This document shows positions 12,016-24,650 of a DNA stretch of 64,000 bases, piece by piece. A program made the position numbers and the translations under genes. The notes beneath the pieces are model-generated. The model made no database searches, had not been told where the DNA came from, and worked only from the letters and a program-made list of their open reading frames with translations. This DNA is from Acanthosoma haemorrhoidale (taxonomy: Eukaryota; Arthropoda; Insecta; Hemiptera; Acanthosomatidae). The stretch is from contig OV884012.1 of the NCBI GenBank assembly GCA_930367205.1, forward strand, positions 36,967,520 to 37,031,519, read 5' to 3'. Position 1 is the stretch's first letter, and every line of letters starts with the position of its first letter.

Positions 12016-12684
12016 TGTAGCGACCGCCAACTACATAAGATAAATCACCCTATACTCTATTGCATATATATTGTAAGCAAAAGTAAAATAACATGAACTA
12101 AATGTATTACAAACAAATATAAATCATTGTAAATGTGCTAAGCAATAAAAAAGGCGGAAGCCAAGGCACACGAGAAAGGTCAGCCAGGTACCCGCAGGGC
12201 CTAAGAGCTAGATGCGCGAGGGTACCACAGGTCATAAACAGTCATAAACATAACAACCCTTTTGGACCCTCTCTACCTCCAGGGCTTGTCCCCTGGCCGG
12301 GTAATAAGGCGGCGGTCACGTTCCTCGCCACAGGTGTGGGTGGGACCCACCGCCGGCTTAGACCCTTGCATTGTCCCAGCAGGCAAGGGGAGAGTGTACT
12401 TAAGCCAGGACTCCTGGCCCTGAAAATCAGTTTCTCGCGAGTCTCTCGGGACCTTTACTCGGTGATACTTGGTTTCCGCTCGAACTCTGAAAACTTGACT
12501 AATTCTTTATGAAACCTCTGTACCTCTTCTCTTGAACATAGTGCATTGTCGGGGCACATATCTATCATAAATGGAGTCAGATAGTAATGCCGTCATGGAA
12601 CGATTGTCCAGGTTATAAACTCGAACAATCCGCACTTGTCACCAGGGCTAGGGTGATCAGGCACCCCGTAGTGACGACCCGACA
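12016..12684 (+). mobile_element. Solo LTR, family A (TSD CCATA)
   Basis: The element starts TGTAGCGACC and ends GACGACCCGACA. CCATA lies directly on both sides (12011-12015 and 12685-12689), a perfect 5-bp target duplication. TG...CA ends, a 5-bp duplication and a polyadenylation-like AATAAA (12144-12149) are typical of an LTR retrotransposon LTR. No gag, pol or second LTR adjoins, so it is a solo LTR left by recombination. The ORF at 12135-12512 runs across LTR sequence and is not a gene. An 11-bp tandem duplication (GTCATAAACA) lies near 12231-12252. Confidence 0.88.
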
Positions 12685-13431
12685 CCATATTTAAAATTAT
12701 CATTACTTAAGCGTAAGAAGCCATGTTTAGATGTTTATTTCTATAAGTCAGGAACTGCGGAGATTCCAGCCGTTTCCAGTACTCCCTCAAGAATGTGTGT
12801 ATTTACAAGCGGCTTTGAGGATTATAAAGATGTAACCGATGCGGTACGATATCTAGGTTTGCATCTTGAAAAAAAGACTATGAAACTCATAGTAGCTAGT
12901 CTTAAAAATAAGCACAAACTGACGCTTTGGACGACTATATAAATCAAAACCAATCTATAGTTATGCGTCACAGCAAAAAGCATCGAGAGCAATTCTTCAA
13001 TATAAAGTCATGAAAATACATGACAACGGGAGTCCTGGCAATGGCAAGTTTACCAAATCTTGTCTTGAGACTCTCTGACTCTTGTGCTTAAGTCAGCCTC
13101 CGCTGGCATGTATCAGGTAATATGGATGATGATGGAAGCGCGTGGGGAATCTCCTGAGGCACTGATTCCTCTTATGTATGCGAGAGAGGTGACATGGTTA
13201 GGAGGTCCTTGGGCCTTGGGTAGTTGTAATGTATAAAATGATTGAATGTACTATGAATATAGTTTGAATGTCTCCACTGCTAGTAGCATAACAGGACAGA
13301 TTGTAATTTTATATTAGTAAAAATAAATCTCTCTTATTTTTTTCTTCTTACATCATAAACGTTTTCAAGTCAGCATGATGCTGACCAATTCTTTTGCATG
13401 TGTTTTAAAATTAAGGACGTTGTTGATATCT
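12685..13431 (+). other. Unassigned open stretch, then no gene
   Basis: Just past the LTR the plus strand is open to about 12943. It gives GTAEIPAVSSTPSRMCVF and then VTDAVRYLGLHLEKKTMK before a stop, about 85 codons from the LTR edge. Composition is less AT-biased than the surroundings. I do not recognise it; an exon or mobile-element scrap interrupted by the LTR is possible. Nothing readable follows up to the receptor gene, apart from a possible alternative last receptor exon at 13370-13429 on the minus strand. Confidence 0.2.
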
Positions 13432-15388
13432 TTAGTAATATAATTTAATATTATAAACCATTTTATGACTTTGGATTATTCTCTTCGCTAAGTGGAATTC
13501 CATTAAACTGTTATCTACAAGTAAAATAATAATACTTACAGTTAGGGATAGAGGATAGCCGATTTTGAAAAACCCGAATATGTTGAATTCAACTGTTCTC
13601 TTTGCTAAAACATGGCAGTGGAGCCTTCCCTGAAACCAATGGAGAAATTCATTAAGTTAATTATAACTTTTAATAAATTATTTCATTTGATTGAAAATGT
13701 TTGATTGATATTTTTACAATAAATGCTTTTTGATGGCCACGATGGTTCGTGGATCTCATGAATAAATACACATAAATGTTCATTAAAGGATATAATATTC
13801 TTTATTGTGCGGATATAAATGCCCTATATTTAGTATATGTCATTACTAAGATGCCCTAAATAATTGTGGGGGATTCAGTTATTTTTTTGTATAAGCTCAC
13901 ATGCTTTATTCATATCAAGGACTATTACCCTAAAATATTGTGCATTATTTAGTCTCACTTACATCTTTAATGAGATTTTGTTGCTTCATGAGAAGAACAG
14001 AAAATTTCTGTTGAATTTTTCTATCTGAAAAAAAATAATATCAACATTTTTCCATTCCAAGTTATATTATACACCATAAAATCTGTACTAAACAAAAACT
14101 TTTGTTTTTTAATTATGTTCATACTTGTGTATTCTCGTCATACAAAACTTAATAGATAGAAGCACAAAATTACCAGATCATTTAGCAATTCTATAAATTT
14201 TGAAATAATGTTCAAAAAATGCAGTACAAGTTGAAATCCTTTTCGAAATTTCGGGGGTTGAGCAAATTACCTGTGAAGGTACTCAGCAACTTGAGAGTTG
14301 ATATGAGCTGAGTTGATTGGAAATCGTCCTAGTAGATCAAAGAAAGTTGTTGAAGTAAAACATTGTCCATAAATAAATTTGATGCAAATCCTATTTATCT
14401 TTCATCAGATGCCAAGAAAATCTGCTCGGAGTTAATTTACTAATAGCTACGAAGTTACATCTTCAAAATCGTCTTAAAGTGATACGAATTAGACGATTGA
14501 ATTATTTAAAGTTTTGCCATAAGCATGTCTTACAGCGTCTCTAGCCGCAGAAACACAGCTGACACAGGCGAATAGCATCAACAGATGTGGGACGTTGCCG
14601 ATTGGGTCGATGGCGAAAACATTCAAATAAAGATCAGCAAGGTGGTGGTGTTTTTGTATGGTGTCTAAGGTGCTATAGCCGCGGAGTGTAAAATCTATAA
14701 AAATCCTTACAATATGAATAAAGAGGTGCGGGGAATAGAAATTGTTGATCGATTTTAACAATGCCAGTACGTCTTGGAATTTATGGTGCATTTGTTGAAC
14801 GTAAGGATGCATTGACTTGGTGAGCTCGTTGATGCAGCAGACAGCATATTGAATGGCTAAACAGTACTGGAGTATCACGAAGATACAGCGAATAAAGCTA
14901 TGGCACTCAACAAATAACATAAATGTATTTCTCACGAAGTCAGTAACGGTGACGCCTTCACTGGGGATCCCGGCGTTCATGAGCTTATTATGACAAATGG
15001 ACAGGATTGCTATGAGACACCACAAGAATTGCCTAAGCATCGCGTTGTCAGAAACGTTTCCCAATATTTTTATTTTGAACAGAGTTTCTTTTAAACCGTT
15101 CATTTTCAACAGCATGTTAGCACAATGTAAAATAATGACCAAAATATCGCTTGTTACATTCACAGTGAAGAATACGCGTTGTAGAGGCAATACAGAAGGT
15201 AGTTTATATACAATATAGATCTGACTACAGTAGATAAAGAGCGTGAGTGGGAGATGGAGGAATATTGTAGCCAAAAGCCAGCCACGTGAAAGGTGGAGGT
15301 CCGAGGATACCGGGATCAATCCAAGGATTTTGCTCAGGTACAGTGTACTCTTCAGTAACTTCCGGGCGGTTCCACCCACGTACTCCAT
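13432..15388 (-). CDS. Gustatory receptor (7tm_7 family), four exons
   Basis: This is a seven-transmembrane chemoreceptor, expected to act as a ligand-gated channel in taste neurons. Exons: 14534-15388 (MEYVGGTAR to CVSAARDA; donor GTAAGA), 14271-14328, 13963-14024 and 13432-13629. All junctions are GT/AG and the frame is kept throughout (855+58+62+198 bp, 390 residues, a normal Gr length). Exon 1 holds six hydrophobic segments. The small exons give the pre-TM7 part (KIQQKFSVLLMKQQNLI) and then HVLAKRTVEFNIFGFFKIGY, which fits the family's F-(C/Y)GFF-I-Y signature. ATG 15388 is chosen because TGA precedes it in frame 6 codons upstream. After PLSLT the frame runs on hydrophobically (VSIIILLV) to TAA 13434-13432. 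Splicing at GTAAGT (13539) to 13429-13370 (ISTTSLILKHMQ) is an alternative. The usual C-terminal TY-----QF motif is not clear in either form, so function is uncertain. Confidence 0.72.
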
Positions 15389-17860
15389 CCTAGCACTCTG
15401 CACTCACGCTTTTCACAGGCAGTACTGGGTGGTCGTTAACGGAGTTGAAGAGAGTCCACTGTAATAATTACACAAAAATGTAAAATGCGTGATCTAGAAT
15501 CATTACAGGTGGTACAGGTACAGGCACAAGCTGCCCAGTCGGATTTGTTGCTCAGCATTATTTGTTCTGTGTGGTTTCAATTTTAGGAATAGGGGCCAGA
15601 GTAAGATTATATTTGCTTTTAAAATATCGATTTTATATACTGTTGATAAATATGACTCGTTAAGACATGGTGCTCAATCCTAAAGGAGATCAGATCCTCT
15701 GGAGGTATCGATACTAAAGATCACACATTAGTGAGTTCTCAGTTCAGTTACAACATAAATATTTACAATATTCGTAATACGTATTAAGAATGGCATTTGG
15801 AAAGAAAACAACTAAAATATTCACTCTATAAGCCATTCAATGGAGATTAAAGTATTTTATGAGCTATTATTTATATCAATATGGACAGCACTCTTACATG
15901 TGGTGTAGTGGCCAACTGCTTTCTGATGGAACAGTTCTGGGTACTCATCTCTTGATGGGAAGTGGAATCGCCCTTCAGCTCTAGATGGGATTATTTAAGG
16001 GCGTAAATAATCAAATATTGACATAGTATGGGCAATAATCAGACATGTGTTAGTCATTGAGAAATTGTGATACAAATTTATTTCAGTATTCTAATTTATT
16101 AAGGCCATGAAATGAGTTTGAGGGATTTAGAGAAATCAAGACAGAAGATGACGAAACATTATACATATGTTGGACATAAAAACGGACGAAAGTATCCTAA
16201 TGAAAAAAAAGAAAAGATAATAACACAAGTTATATCTTCCATTTCTGAACTATGAATGGATTTTTTTAAATGGCGTAATTACAGCTGAAATACTCTCCCT
16301 ATAAAAGCACAAATTAGTGCCTCCGTTAGGTGAGGCATAGTCAGGATGACGGGTCGTGGCTGGATCATCAGAACCTCATTAGGACCTTTTAATTCCAAAT
16401 TGCTTTTAGTAACTTTATGATCCATTATCTCTCTCCAAGGCAGCTCTACTATTATTACCATCTTCAGTAATTAGGCTTATTATATATTCTCATATATCCT
16501 CCCCTCTTAAAGAGAAAGGATAACCGCAGAAAATAACTATAATTCAAAATTCTTTAAGGTTTAAATCAGAGGTATATTTTTACGAAAGCCTTTGGGAAGC
16601 AGCGTTCCTTATCATATGTATTCAAAATAAAACTACTACAAACACAATAAATTTAATTGCATAAAATGCATAGTATAATGAAACTTGAGTAAGTAGAACG
16701 AGTGATTTCAAGTTTGGACTCTGCCTTTACTTCGGACATATATATAATTACATGTACCCCTCATGTTTCCCAGGCAGGCATTATTTATTATTCAAAACTG
16801 TTAATTACTTTACTAATTCTCTTGGTCGTTTGCCTATGAATATGCCCCTTGAATGATGAGTTTTAAATTTACTTTTAATTAAGATTTTAATTATACAAGA
16901 GGATGGAAAAATAATATTCAATAATAAATAGGATTTCAGGAAATCATTATTAAGAACAGGATTAATTATTACTATTTATTAGATACTCATAAATTTGAAT
17001 TATAAATAAATTATTGAAATTGAATGAATGATTTAAAATTAATTTAAATATATAAGACTAAATTAATATTATAAATGAAAATTATGTTATATAAACATTA
17101 TCAATCTAACTAGCTAAAATCACAAATTGAAAAACCCCATATAACTGTTCTTTTGAAGAAATTTGTAGGCTTACTCATTTAGGAAGTCTTGAACAACGGA
17201 GGTTGCATCTCTTGAAAAACGTCCATTGGGATATTACAGAGTAGAAAGACGGTCTGGTGTTGATCCCGGTGATGAACACGGATGACCCTGTTTCTTTCTT
17301 TACCCTCGCTATTTCCCCCTCTGTTCTCAAATTTTATTGGTGGTTCTTTCTAACTCCATATGGCGGGGTTCAAAAATATTTAAGTTGGCTTGGTAGCTGC
17401 TGCCATCTGATGTTAGAATTGGACACAGTATTATTAAGTGACTAAGTCGGTTCTGAATACTGACGTCATTGTTCCGGTACTTGTTTCTGAGCCCCTGTTG
17501 GCAAGACCCATCATAAATGGGACTTTTAAGAGTTATGATTTACTGACCTCAAGCGAAAATCACTTCCCCATGATTTAACTTTTCTTCAACTATTTCACTT
17601 CACAATTTTATATTTAACAAAAGGATTGAATATTTAATGTAATTGATAAATAAAGATAAGTTAATTTGAAGATTTTTATTATGGGATGGCTTTATTTGTT
17701 CCCTGACTATTTTATATTTACAATTCGATTTTCAAAGATACCATTCCATACTAATAATAATAATAATAATAATAATAATAGATATTTATTTATGTATACA
17801 TATTTCAATAATGCATATGAGTTTTTAACTAAAATAAACACACCTTCGCCAATACATTAT
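15389..17860. other. Receptor upstream region and AT-rich spacer
   Basis: A SINE-like patch lies near 15895-15990: GTGTAGTGGCCAACTGC resembles an A box, but the B box is poor. The ORF at 16279-16461 (minus) has no recognisable family. An (AAT)n run lies at 17754-17780. I see no gene. Confidence 0.4.
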
Positions 17861-18780
17861 TGTAGCGACCGTTAACTGCATAAGATAAATCACCCTATAC
17901 TCTATTGTGTATATATTGTAAATTAATTTACACAAATGTAAATAACATTACCAAACCATAAATCATTGTAAATTTTGTAAACAATAAAGACGAAACCGCA
18001 AGATAATTAGTTATATGAGCTGGGGCGCCCGCTACCCATAACAGGTACTAAACGACCCAACCCGCCAGGCCAGCCGGGAGGGCCGGAGACCCTTACCTGA
18101 GTCAGGTATCAGTGACGCAAAGGCCACCAACTCTCAGAGGACAAAGGCCACCACATACTCAACTGGCACTGGGTTCAATAAAACCGAAGCTGATTGGCTA
18201 CTAACGAAGCCAGCTGGGTATCTAAGACCGGCGGCCTTTAATTCATTCTCCTGACGACTGGCTAACTGATGGCTTGTGGCTGCGCTGATGTTCAAACTTG
18301 GCTTTCTCATTTATGAAAGAACCTCTGCATCTCTCTCTCCTCACCTCGCTATGTTTTAGCCCAGCGTTGTCAGACCTCACACCTTCCTAGTGGGAATCTC
18401 TGCCTATGTCTCGCTAAATCCAGTACCTCCTTGGGAGAGACCTCTCCCTAGTGGACAACGGTTGTCGTGGCCCTGAAAACTTACCAAGCAGTGTTCCCCA
18501 CGGCAATCCAGTCTGCCTCTGTCCGGTTCACACTTCACGGATTTCCCCTATCCTCAGATACCGAGTGTGAATTCGTGGTAATTCCAAGACCACACAAACT
18601 ACCTACACTACCTACCCTATATCTCTTCTCCTGAACACAGTGCATTGTCGGAGCACATACCTATCAAATATGGAGTCAGATAGTAAGACCGTCATGAAAC
18701 GATTGTCCAGGTTATAAACTAAATCAACCCTCACTCACCAGGGCTAGGGTAACTAGGCACCCTCTCGTGACGACCTGACA
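17861..18780 (+). mobile_element. Solo LTR, A/B mosaic (TSD ATTAT)
   Basis: The element starts TGTAGCGACC and ends GACGACCTGACA, with ATTAT on both sides (17856-17860 and 18781-18785). The 5' end and the last ~180 bp are of family A. The centre (about 18320-18640) is of family B, sharing CTCGCTATGTTTTAG, the GTTGTCAGACC..CACACCTTCC block and GATACCGAGTGTGAAT with 33193-34055 and 48050-48868. AATAAA is at 17983-17988. At 920 bp it is the longest uninterrupted copy. No internal genes adjoin. Confidence 0.9.
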
Positions 18781-20973
18781 ATTATAAAGAGCTTGATGTT
18801 ATGAAAAAATGGTAACGTAAACAATCTTTGATCCAAATAGTTGTTACATTATGAAATTTATAAAAATAAATGTCCAATAAGGACTTCTACGGCATCATGC
18901 CTAACACGCTATCATTCTTCCTTTCTTTATTTATAATTGTTAAAATAATATTCATGCCAACGCTTCAGCCTATTACCGGACCTCGATTGATTCATACACT
19001 CATTAATCATCTCTGAATTAGTAACATTAAATATATCGCAAAAAAACCACAACACCTATACTCTAAAACGTATACCATAAGAATTGTCCTGTCTACTGGA
19101 AACTACTGTCTATGATTGTGGTAATTTTTAATGTTGGATGACAAATAAATTAAAGTAATTTTTTTATCATTTACAATTAAAATTACAATATCCACACAGT
19201 AAAAATAATCTTGTGATAAGTAATGCCCAAGTTTAAAACAAAACAAAAACTAAAATCGCTCATGGTTTAAAATAATTATTTAAGTACACTCAGATTTTAA
19301 TTTAGGAAAAAATATAATTGAAATAAAACCAAACGAAATTCATTAAAATTGTGGATTGTACCTGAATCAGCTAGATTGACATGGATGTTATTTCATGATA
19401 AAGGATAAAGCTATGAGAGACTGTTGGTCTGATCAGAAATTTACTTTTCTACCTTTTTTGATAACTGAAAAGAGCCTCTGTTTGGAATGTTGCTCTCAAA
19501 AATATTTAAATAGATGCGTTGTGGATACAGACTTTTACTACTACAGAATAAAAATAAGGCTGGAATGCACGGTGAAGTTACCTTGATACATGGAAACGCA
19601 ATAGGGTATAAGAAGAAAGCGGATTTAAGTTGACCTCCTGAGGGATCTTTCCGTAAGGGCATTGCACTACTTTTTCACACTGAGCTTATTCCGAGTGACT
19701 GGTGAAATAACTTTTTGTTTTGGATGTGGTTTACAGTATAATAAATTAAAATGGAGGAGATTATTGTAAACAGTTTTTCCAGATTTATGTCAACTATATT
19801 TATTAACCCATTTCATTAATGGGTCAAAAAATAAACTATTTTTTATATTAATCGAGGTTGAGAAGTTTTAATAAGACCAACAAAACTGTTAATTTTGTAA
19901 TTAATTAATTAATTAACCATAATGTTAATTCCGTGGATTAAAGGATATTTAGACTTCCAGTTAGTGCCGGATATTTTTTTAAACACAAATGGAGACCAGT
20001 TGATAGTTTAGCTTTTGGATGTAAATTTCAATTAAAATAGGCAAGAAAAAAAACGACGATTGACACGTCGACTAATATACAACTAATAAACAGAAAATAA
20101 ATTAAATATATAATTGGTGAATGTGTGGTGAGCACGGGTTAAGCTAAATCAGACTGAATAATCAAATTGACTGTTAACTTGATGACTGCAGCCAGTAAAC
20201 GTAACAACAGTGGATATTGTAACAAAAAAGAAAAAATCGAGGTAATGATGACTGGAACGGATGGAAGTGTTATTCAACACTTATAGTAGGGAGCGCTTCG
20301 ACCACGAGGTGTATAGACAGCTTATGGAAACCCTAGACACGCGAGGGCGAGTCACCGAGCGGTGACCGCACCCGGTATCAACCTGACCACCGAACCCTCA
20401 GTGATCTCTATTTTTTCGAGCTAGTCCTTTAGAGTGAACTGAAAAATCCACGATGCTGAAGACCGCAATTAGAATTACAATATACAGATATCTCTTATAA
20501 AATACGAACCAGCTCATTTTACTAACTTTTACTTATTAACATTAAAATGTAGATAATTTCTACAATTTTTGAGAAGAGAAACAATGGTAGAGAGGTTTTG
20601 CCAGATATATTGTTATATATGTAAGTTTCAAATTCAGAAACTTAAAGGAGGTGGAGGTTCTCAGGTTATAAATCGAACACTTGCAGATGTAGTTTAGAAC
20701 TGTAATATTAAACATATGTACACATTAGCTAGCGCTACAAATATTACAATAAACAAATAAAACTTAAAACTAACCTGAATCAATACAATTGTCGATAATT
20801 AGCTTTGACCATTGTCTTAACAAGAGTACACATATTCAGGAGGTCACAACTGGGAGCATCATTCGATACTGGCGAACTCTGTCGGGACATCTAGCATATG
20901 TGCCGAAGTTTGGCGGTAACGTTCAAACTTACATATATATAACAATTACTTTTGTAGCTTATGATATGGCATA
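18781..20973. other. AT-rich stretch without recognisable gene
   Basis: A 34-codon ATG-started frame (20262-20366, plus) in a GC-richer patch at 20250-20430 is too short to assign. Overlapping ORFs at 19395-19662 on both strands show no family features. Confidence 0.4.
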
Positions 20974-21719
20974 TGTAGCGACCGCTAACTACATAAGTGT
21001 TAAATCACCCTATACTCTGGTGCATATATAATGTATTTTAATTAGATGTAAAACATGGTAAACGTTTTTTCTAGCAACATACGCGGACCGGCAGTCGTAA
21101 ATAAGGCAGGTAAGAGGGTAGACGGCCGTCAGCCATAAAATCTAAAAGCCATGCCATAAAAACAGTCCTTTACAGCCATAAAATCTAAAAGCCATGCCAT
21201 AAAACATTCCTTTAGGGGACGAGGGGTCACGTACTTTATGGCAGGTGTGCGCATTTCCTCATGTCGGCCTAGGCCCCCCCCCCACCCAAGCAGGAACTAT
21301 ATTTAAACCAGTGCGTTTGGCTCACTCTCTCTCAGTCTCCTCATCTCCTCAGCCGCTGTTACTCGGTTTCTCTTTACGCCAGGGCCCCATGGCCCTGGAA
21401 GGCAGTCACTTAGACTCCTCGCCAGCCCACTCTCTCTTCAGCGCCGCTGAGTCAATCACCCTGTTACTCAGCCTCCTTGCAGACCCTCTGGCGCCTTGTA
21501 CCTGTTACGCTGCCGGGCCCCCGCCCGAACTCTGAAAACTTGTCTTATTCTTCATGAAACCTCTCTTGAACATAGTGTATTGTCGGGACACATCCCTATC
21601 ATAAAATGGAGTAAGATATTAACGCCGACATGGAACATGGTCCATGTTATAAACTACAACAAACCGCACTTGTCACCAGGGCTAGAGTGATTAGGCACTC
21701 CTCTAGTGGCAATCCGACA
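20974..21719 (+). mobile_element. Solo LTR, family A (TSD GCATA)
   Basis: The element starts TGTAGCGACCGC and ends GGCAATCCGACA. GCATA flanks it on both sides (20969-20973 and 21720-21724). The centre differs from the other A copies and contains a tandem duplication of about 43-46 bp (CAGCCATAAAATCTAAAAGC repeated within 21131-21214). The ORF at 21245-21535 lies wholly inside the LTR and is not a gene. Confidence 0.88.
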
Positions 21720-24300
21720 GCATATTATACCGATCGATAGCATTATTACTGGAAAGCAGATAGAGTTGCTGGGTTAGCTGAAAAACAAACATAAATAAGA
21801 AATATTAGGCAAATCAAGGTTGTTATCTGTTGCGTATCGACGGTGAAGCTGAGCACCTGTTGATCTTCGACTTGTTGAGAAGACAAAGTATTCATTGGCC
21901 AATGGTGTTCAATCAATAATATTTATTCATTTGGTGAAGGGACGAGCCTCATATCCCCGTTTCCAAAAATGATTAACACTACATTGCATAGCATACATGA
22001 GATTAAAAAAAAAATAGTTGTATTCTTGTATTTAAGGCTCTGCTTTTAAGGTGTGGTAGATAGCGTGATTTCTAGGCAAAATGTTGGCTCTCAGATAAAA
22101 TCCCACGGTGTTCAGCGACTTTCTTTCATTTTCGTAATTACGGCAGGAGAGCTCCTGGTGGGAAAACCTGACCATTACTGCCAGGAATAAGGGTGTAAAA
22201 CGCTACAAAGTAATTATTTATACAAATTTTGATATAATTAATTGCTTCCATTCTTTTCTCTGACAAACTCAGGAACTAATGCTACAATGAACAGTTCTTC
22301 AATACGGAGGGGTACGACTTGTCCACTACCTTGGTCATTCATCACAAGCGGCACATACAGCGTAATTAATATTTTTATATATTATACAAGGTGTTTCAAG
22401 AGAAAATGCTTAACCGTCGTATTTAGTCAGTAAACCTTCTACAGATACTGGTACTAGATCTGTTTTATTCCATTTAACAAGCCAACAACCAAAAGAAACG
22501 GCCAATATCTATGCTTAATTGACATAAAAACGAGCTCATTTCAGTATGACCTCAAAGCAATCCCGGACATATGTCTATGTAACTTTTTTCATTATTTTTA
22601 TAAGGCAATTCACCTGTAAAGTGTGGCAGATTTCTCTTGTAACACCCTATGTATACTGGTAGGAGCCATCATTCATAAAGAGATGTTAAACGAAGGATAG
22701 AAAAAATAATACGATAACAAAATTCAACTCAAACAAAAGCCAAGGCTGGATGGCTTACTATAAACCTATTTAACTTTATCGATGACAAATGACCGGTAGA
22801 CAAATAATAGAAATGAGAAGGCCTCAGGTTAGTGACACGTGGAAAACTGCGAGGAGGATATCTAACACCATAAGCCACTTGAATACGTGAATCCTTAGAT
22901 AATAAGAGAAACACAGTGGTCCCCAAAACAGGAGTAGGGATAACTTTGGTATAGAACCTAAGGTCTACTCGTTCTATTTTACTTGATCTGTTTTGTGTGC
23001 TGCCATCTGACTTTCTCATGGGTCTACTTGTGTCTCTCGCAGACCTAGCAAGGCCGGTACCTCCCCCTAAAGATGTAACCAAGAGATCAACATCCAGTAT
23101 AACAAAACATCACAAGTATGACATTTCGGAAAATGTCTAACAAGACCTTTTAGCTCAATAAAATTTATCAGTGCCAGAACTGATGTATAGAATTTTATAA
23201 TGGAAATTCGTTAGTTGTTAATCATATTTCAATTTCATTTCCTATAAAAGATTTGTTTCCGCTAAAAAACAGATTGTATTAAAAATTTAAAGGGGTTTAG
23301 AGAAAAAAACAAATTTTGATTATGATTCCCTTCTTTTTTCAGATATCCAGCTAACCTTCCGTTAAGGATAAAAGGACATAGTGTTATCATTAATTTAATA
23401 TTAAGCCGTTCTATTTATTTTTTTAACAAGAAGTGCCTTATGCAGAGTATGGCAGAGTAATCAAGCTTAACCAGTTCTAGTGATATCGGAATATTTGTGT
23501 CACATTGTTTTATTCTGTTAACGTTACGTTAAATTATTATATTCAGAATATAATTATTCGATCCGTAGGATACGTTGGCCGTCAAGTAAGGTAAGGAAAA
23601 AAGTGGCTATATAACCATCTATTCGTGAGTATACTCTTTTTTTTTTCCTTCATAGCCCCTTCAAATTCACAGATAATTATATATAATTATAGATCCTCAG
23701 GCGAATATATCAAACTTGGAATCAACAGTGAGTATACTCGTATATATAAATATAAGTTATCGTCTATCGGCTTTAGACAAATTGAAACAAAGAGCGAGAG
23801 TAAAGGGAAATGATTTATTAACAACGGCTAGGCTTAAACTGTCTTTATTCCGCTTCTAATCCTCTATATATGTTTACATGGGGCTATGTAATATTAGGCC
23901 TAAAATTGCCATACCACGAGCCTTAACGTATATATGTATACGATAAACTGGCATTCAAACAACGAAATACTAATATATAATAAATGAAATGCTATTTAAT
24001 TGCCAATATGAACAGTAACGAACACATCAAAAGTGTGCCTAACTTTGTGATGAGGATGACATGTTTCAACAATTTTATGCCATTAGAAGCGAGAAAGATA
24101 AACATCTAACAATGCTACTACAAATAAAGAGAAAAAAAATACATTTAAATTTATAATTAATTAATTTAATATTAGAAAAAAACTTAAAGGTCTCTTGATA
24201 AAATTAATAGTTCATTGTCAAAATTTCAAAATAAAATTTAAATATCAGCCTAAAACCTACATTTTCTCATTGTTTACATTAAGTACATAAATAATCTGTC
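21720..24300. other. Spacer with one unassigned ORF and a dispersed repeat
   Basis: The minus-strand ORF at 22729-23082 (117 codons) is less AT-biased than its surroundings, with TSLGGGTGLARSARDTSRP near its start after an acceptor-like TTACATCTTTAG. I do not recognise it and cannot find partner exons. A dispersed repeat lies at 23638-23712. Nothing else is readable. Confidence 0.35.
23638..23712 (+). repeat. Dispersed short repeat (partner at 54170-54232)
   Basis: Shared features are a T-tract, TTCATAGCCCCTT-AAATT, CCAGATAATTAT-like sequence and AGATCCTCAGG-GAAT. The two copies, 30 kb apart, point to a small interspersed family of unknown type. Confidence 0.65.
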
Positions 24301-24307
24301 AACAATT

Positions 24308-24650
24308 TTATATTAAGATCTGTGAGATGATTGTACATATTTTTACTTTGTGGAGTTTTATTTTTATTTTTTTAAGTACGATCCATCTCCTAGAAGGCTG
24401 GGCAATAGACGAGCACACAGCTGTTGCACATACCAGTTGCAGCAACAACAGGCGAATGCAGGCCATTCTCAGCGGGCGAATCAACACTTGTTGAGCTGCA
24501 ACTTGTTGCCAGGCCGCGGGGGGGGGGGGCAGAATCGATATAGCTGGGACAGCACTGTTATCGACTTTTGTACCCGCTCGACCACGGCCTGCCTGATACA
24601 TCAGCCTCCTTCATACTGTATTCCATCTCTTCATCTCCTGGCTGAATAAT
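24308..24650 (-). other. GC-rich patch with a possible first exon
   Basis: GC content rises sharply here within AT-rich DNA, and there is a G-run near 24520-24530. On the minus strand AGAATGG opens MACIRLLLLQL, directly followed by a good donor (CTG then GTATGT). Alternatively the frame runs on as VCATAVCSSIAQPSRRW. Either way the start resembles a signal peptide. No second exon was found. Complementary arms AGTTGCAGC/GCTGCAACT (near 24432 and 24495) could form a hairpin. A promoter with first exon is an inference only. Confidence 0.2.

Noticed and set aside
12135..12512. 125-codon ORF
   Set aside because: Lies inside a solo LTR, is not shared in frame with other copies, and has no domain.
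14997..15218. Plus-strand ORFs within 14997-15464
   Set aside because: Antisense shadows of receptor exon 1.
20262..20366. 34-codon ORF starting MEVLFNTYSRERF
   Set aside because: Good start and composition, but too short, preceded closely by stops and without splice sites or a known family.
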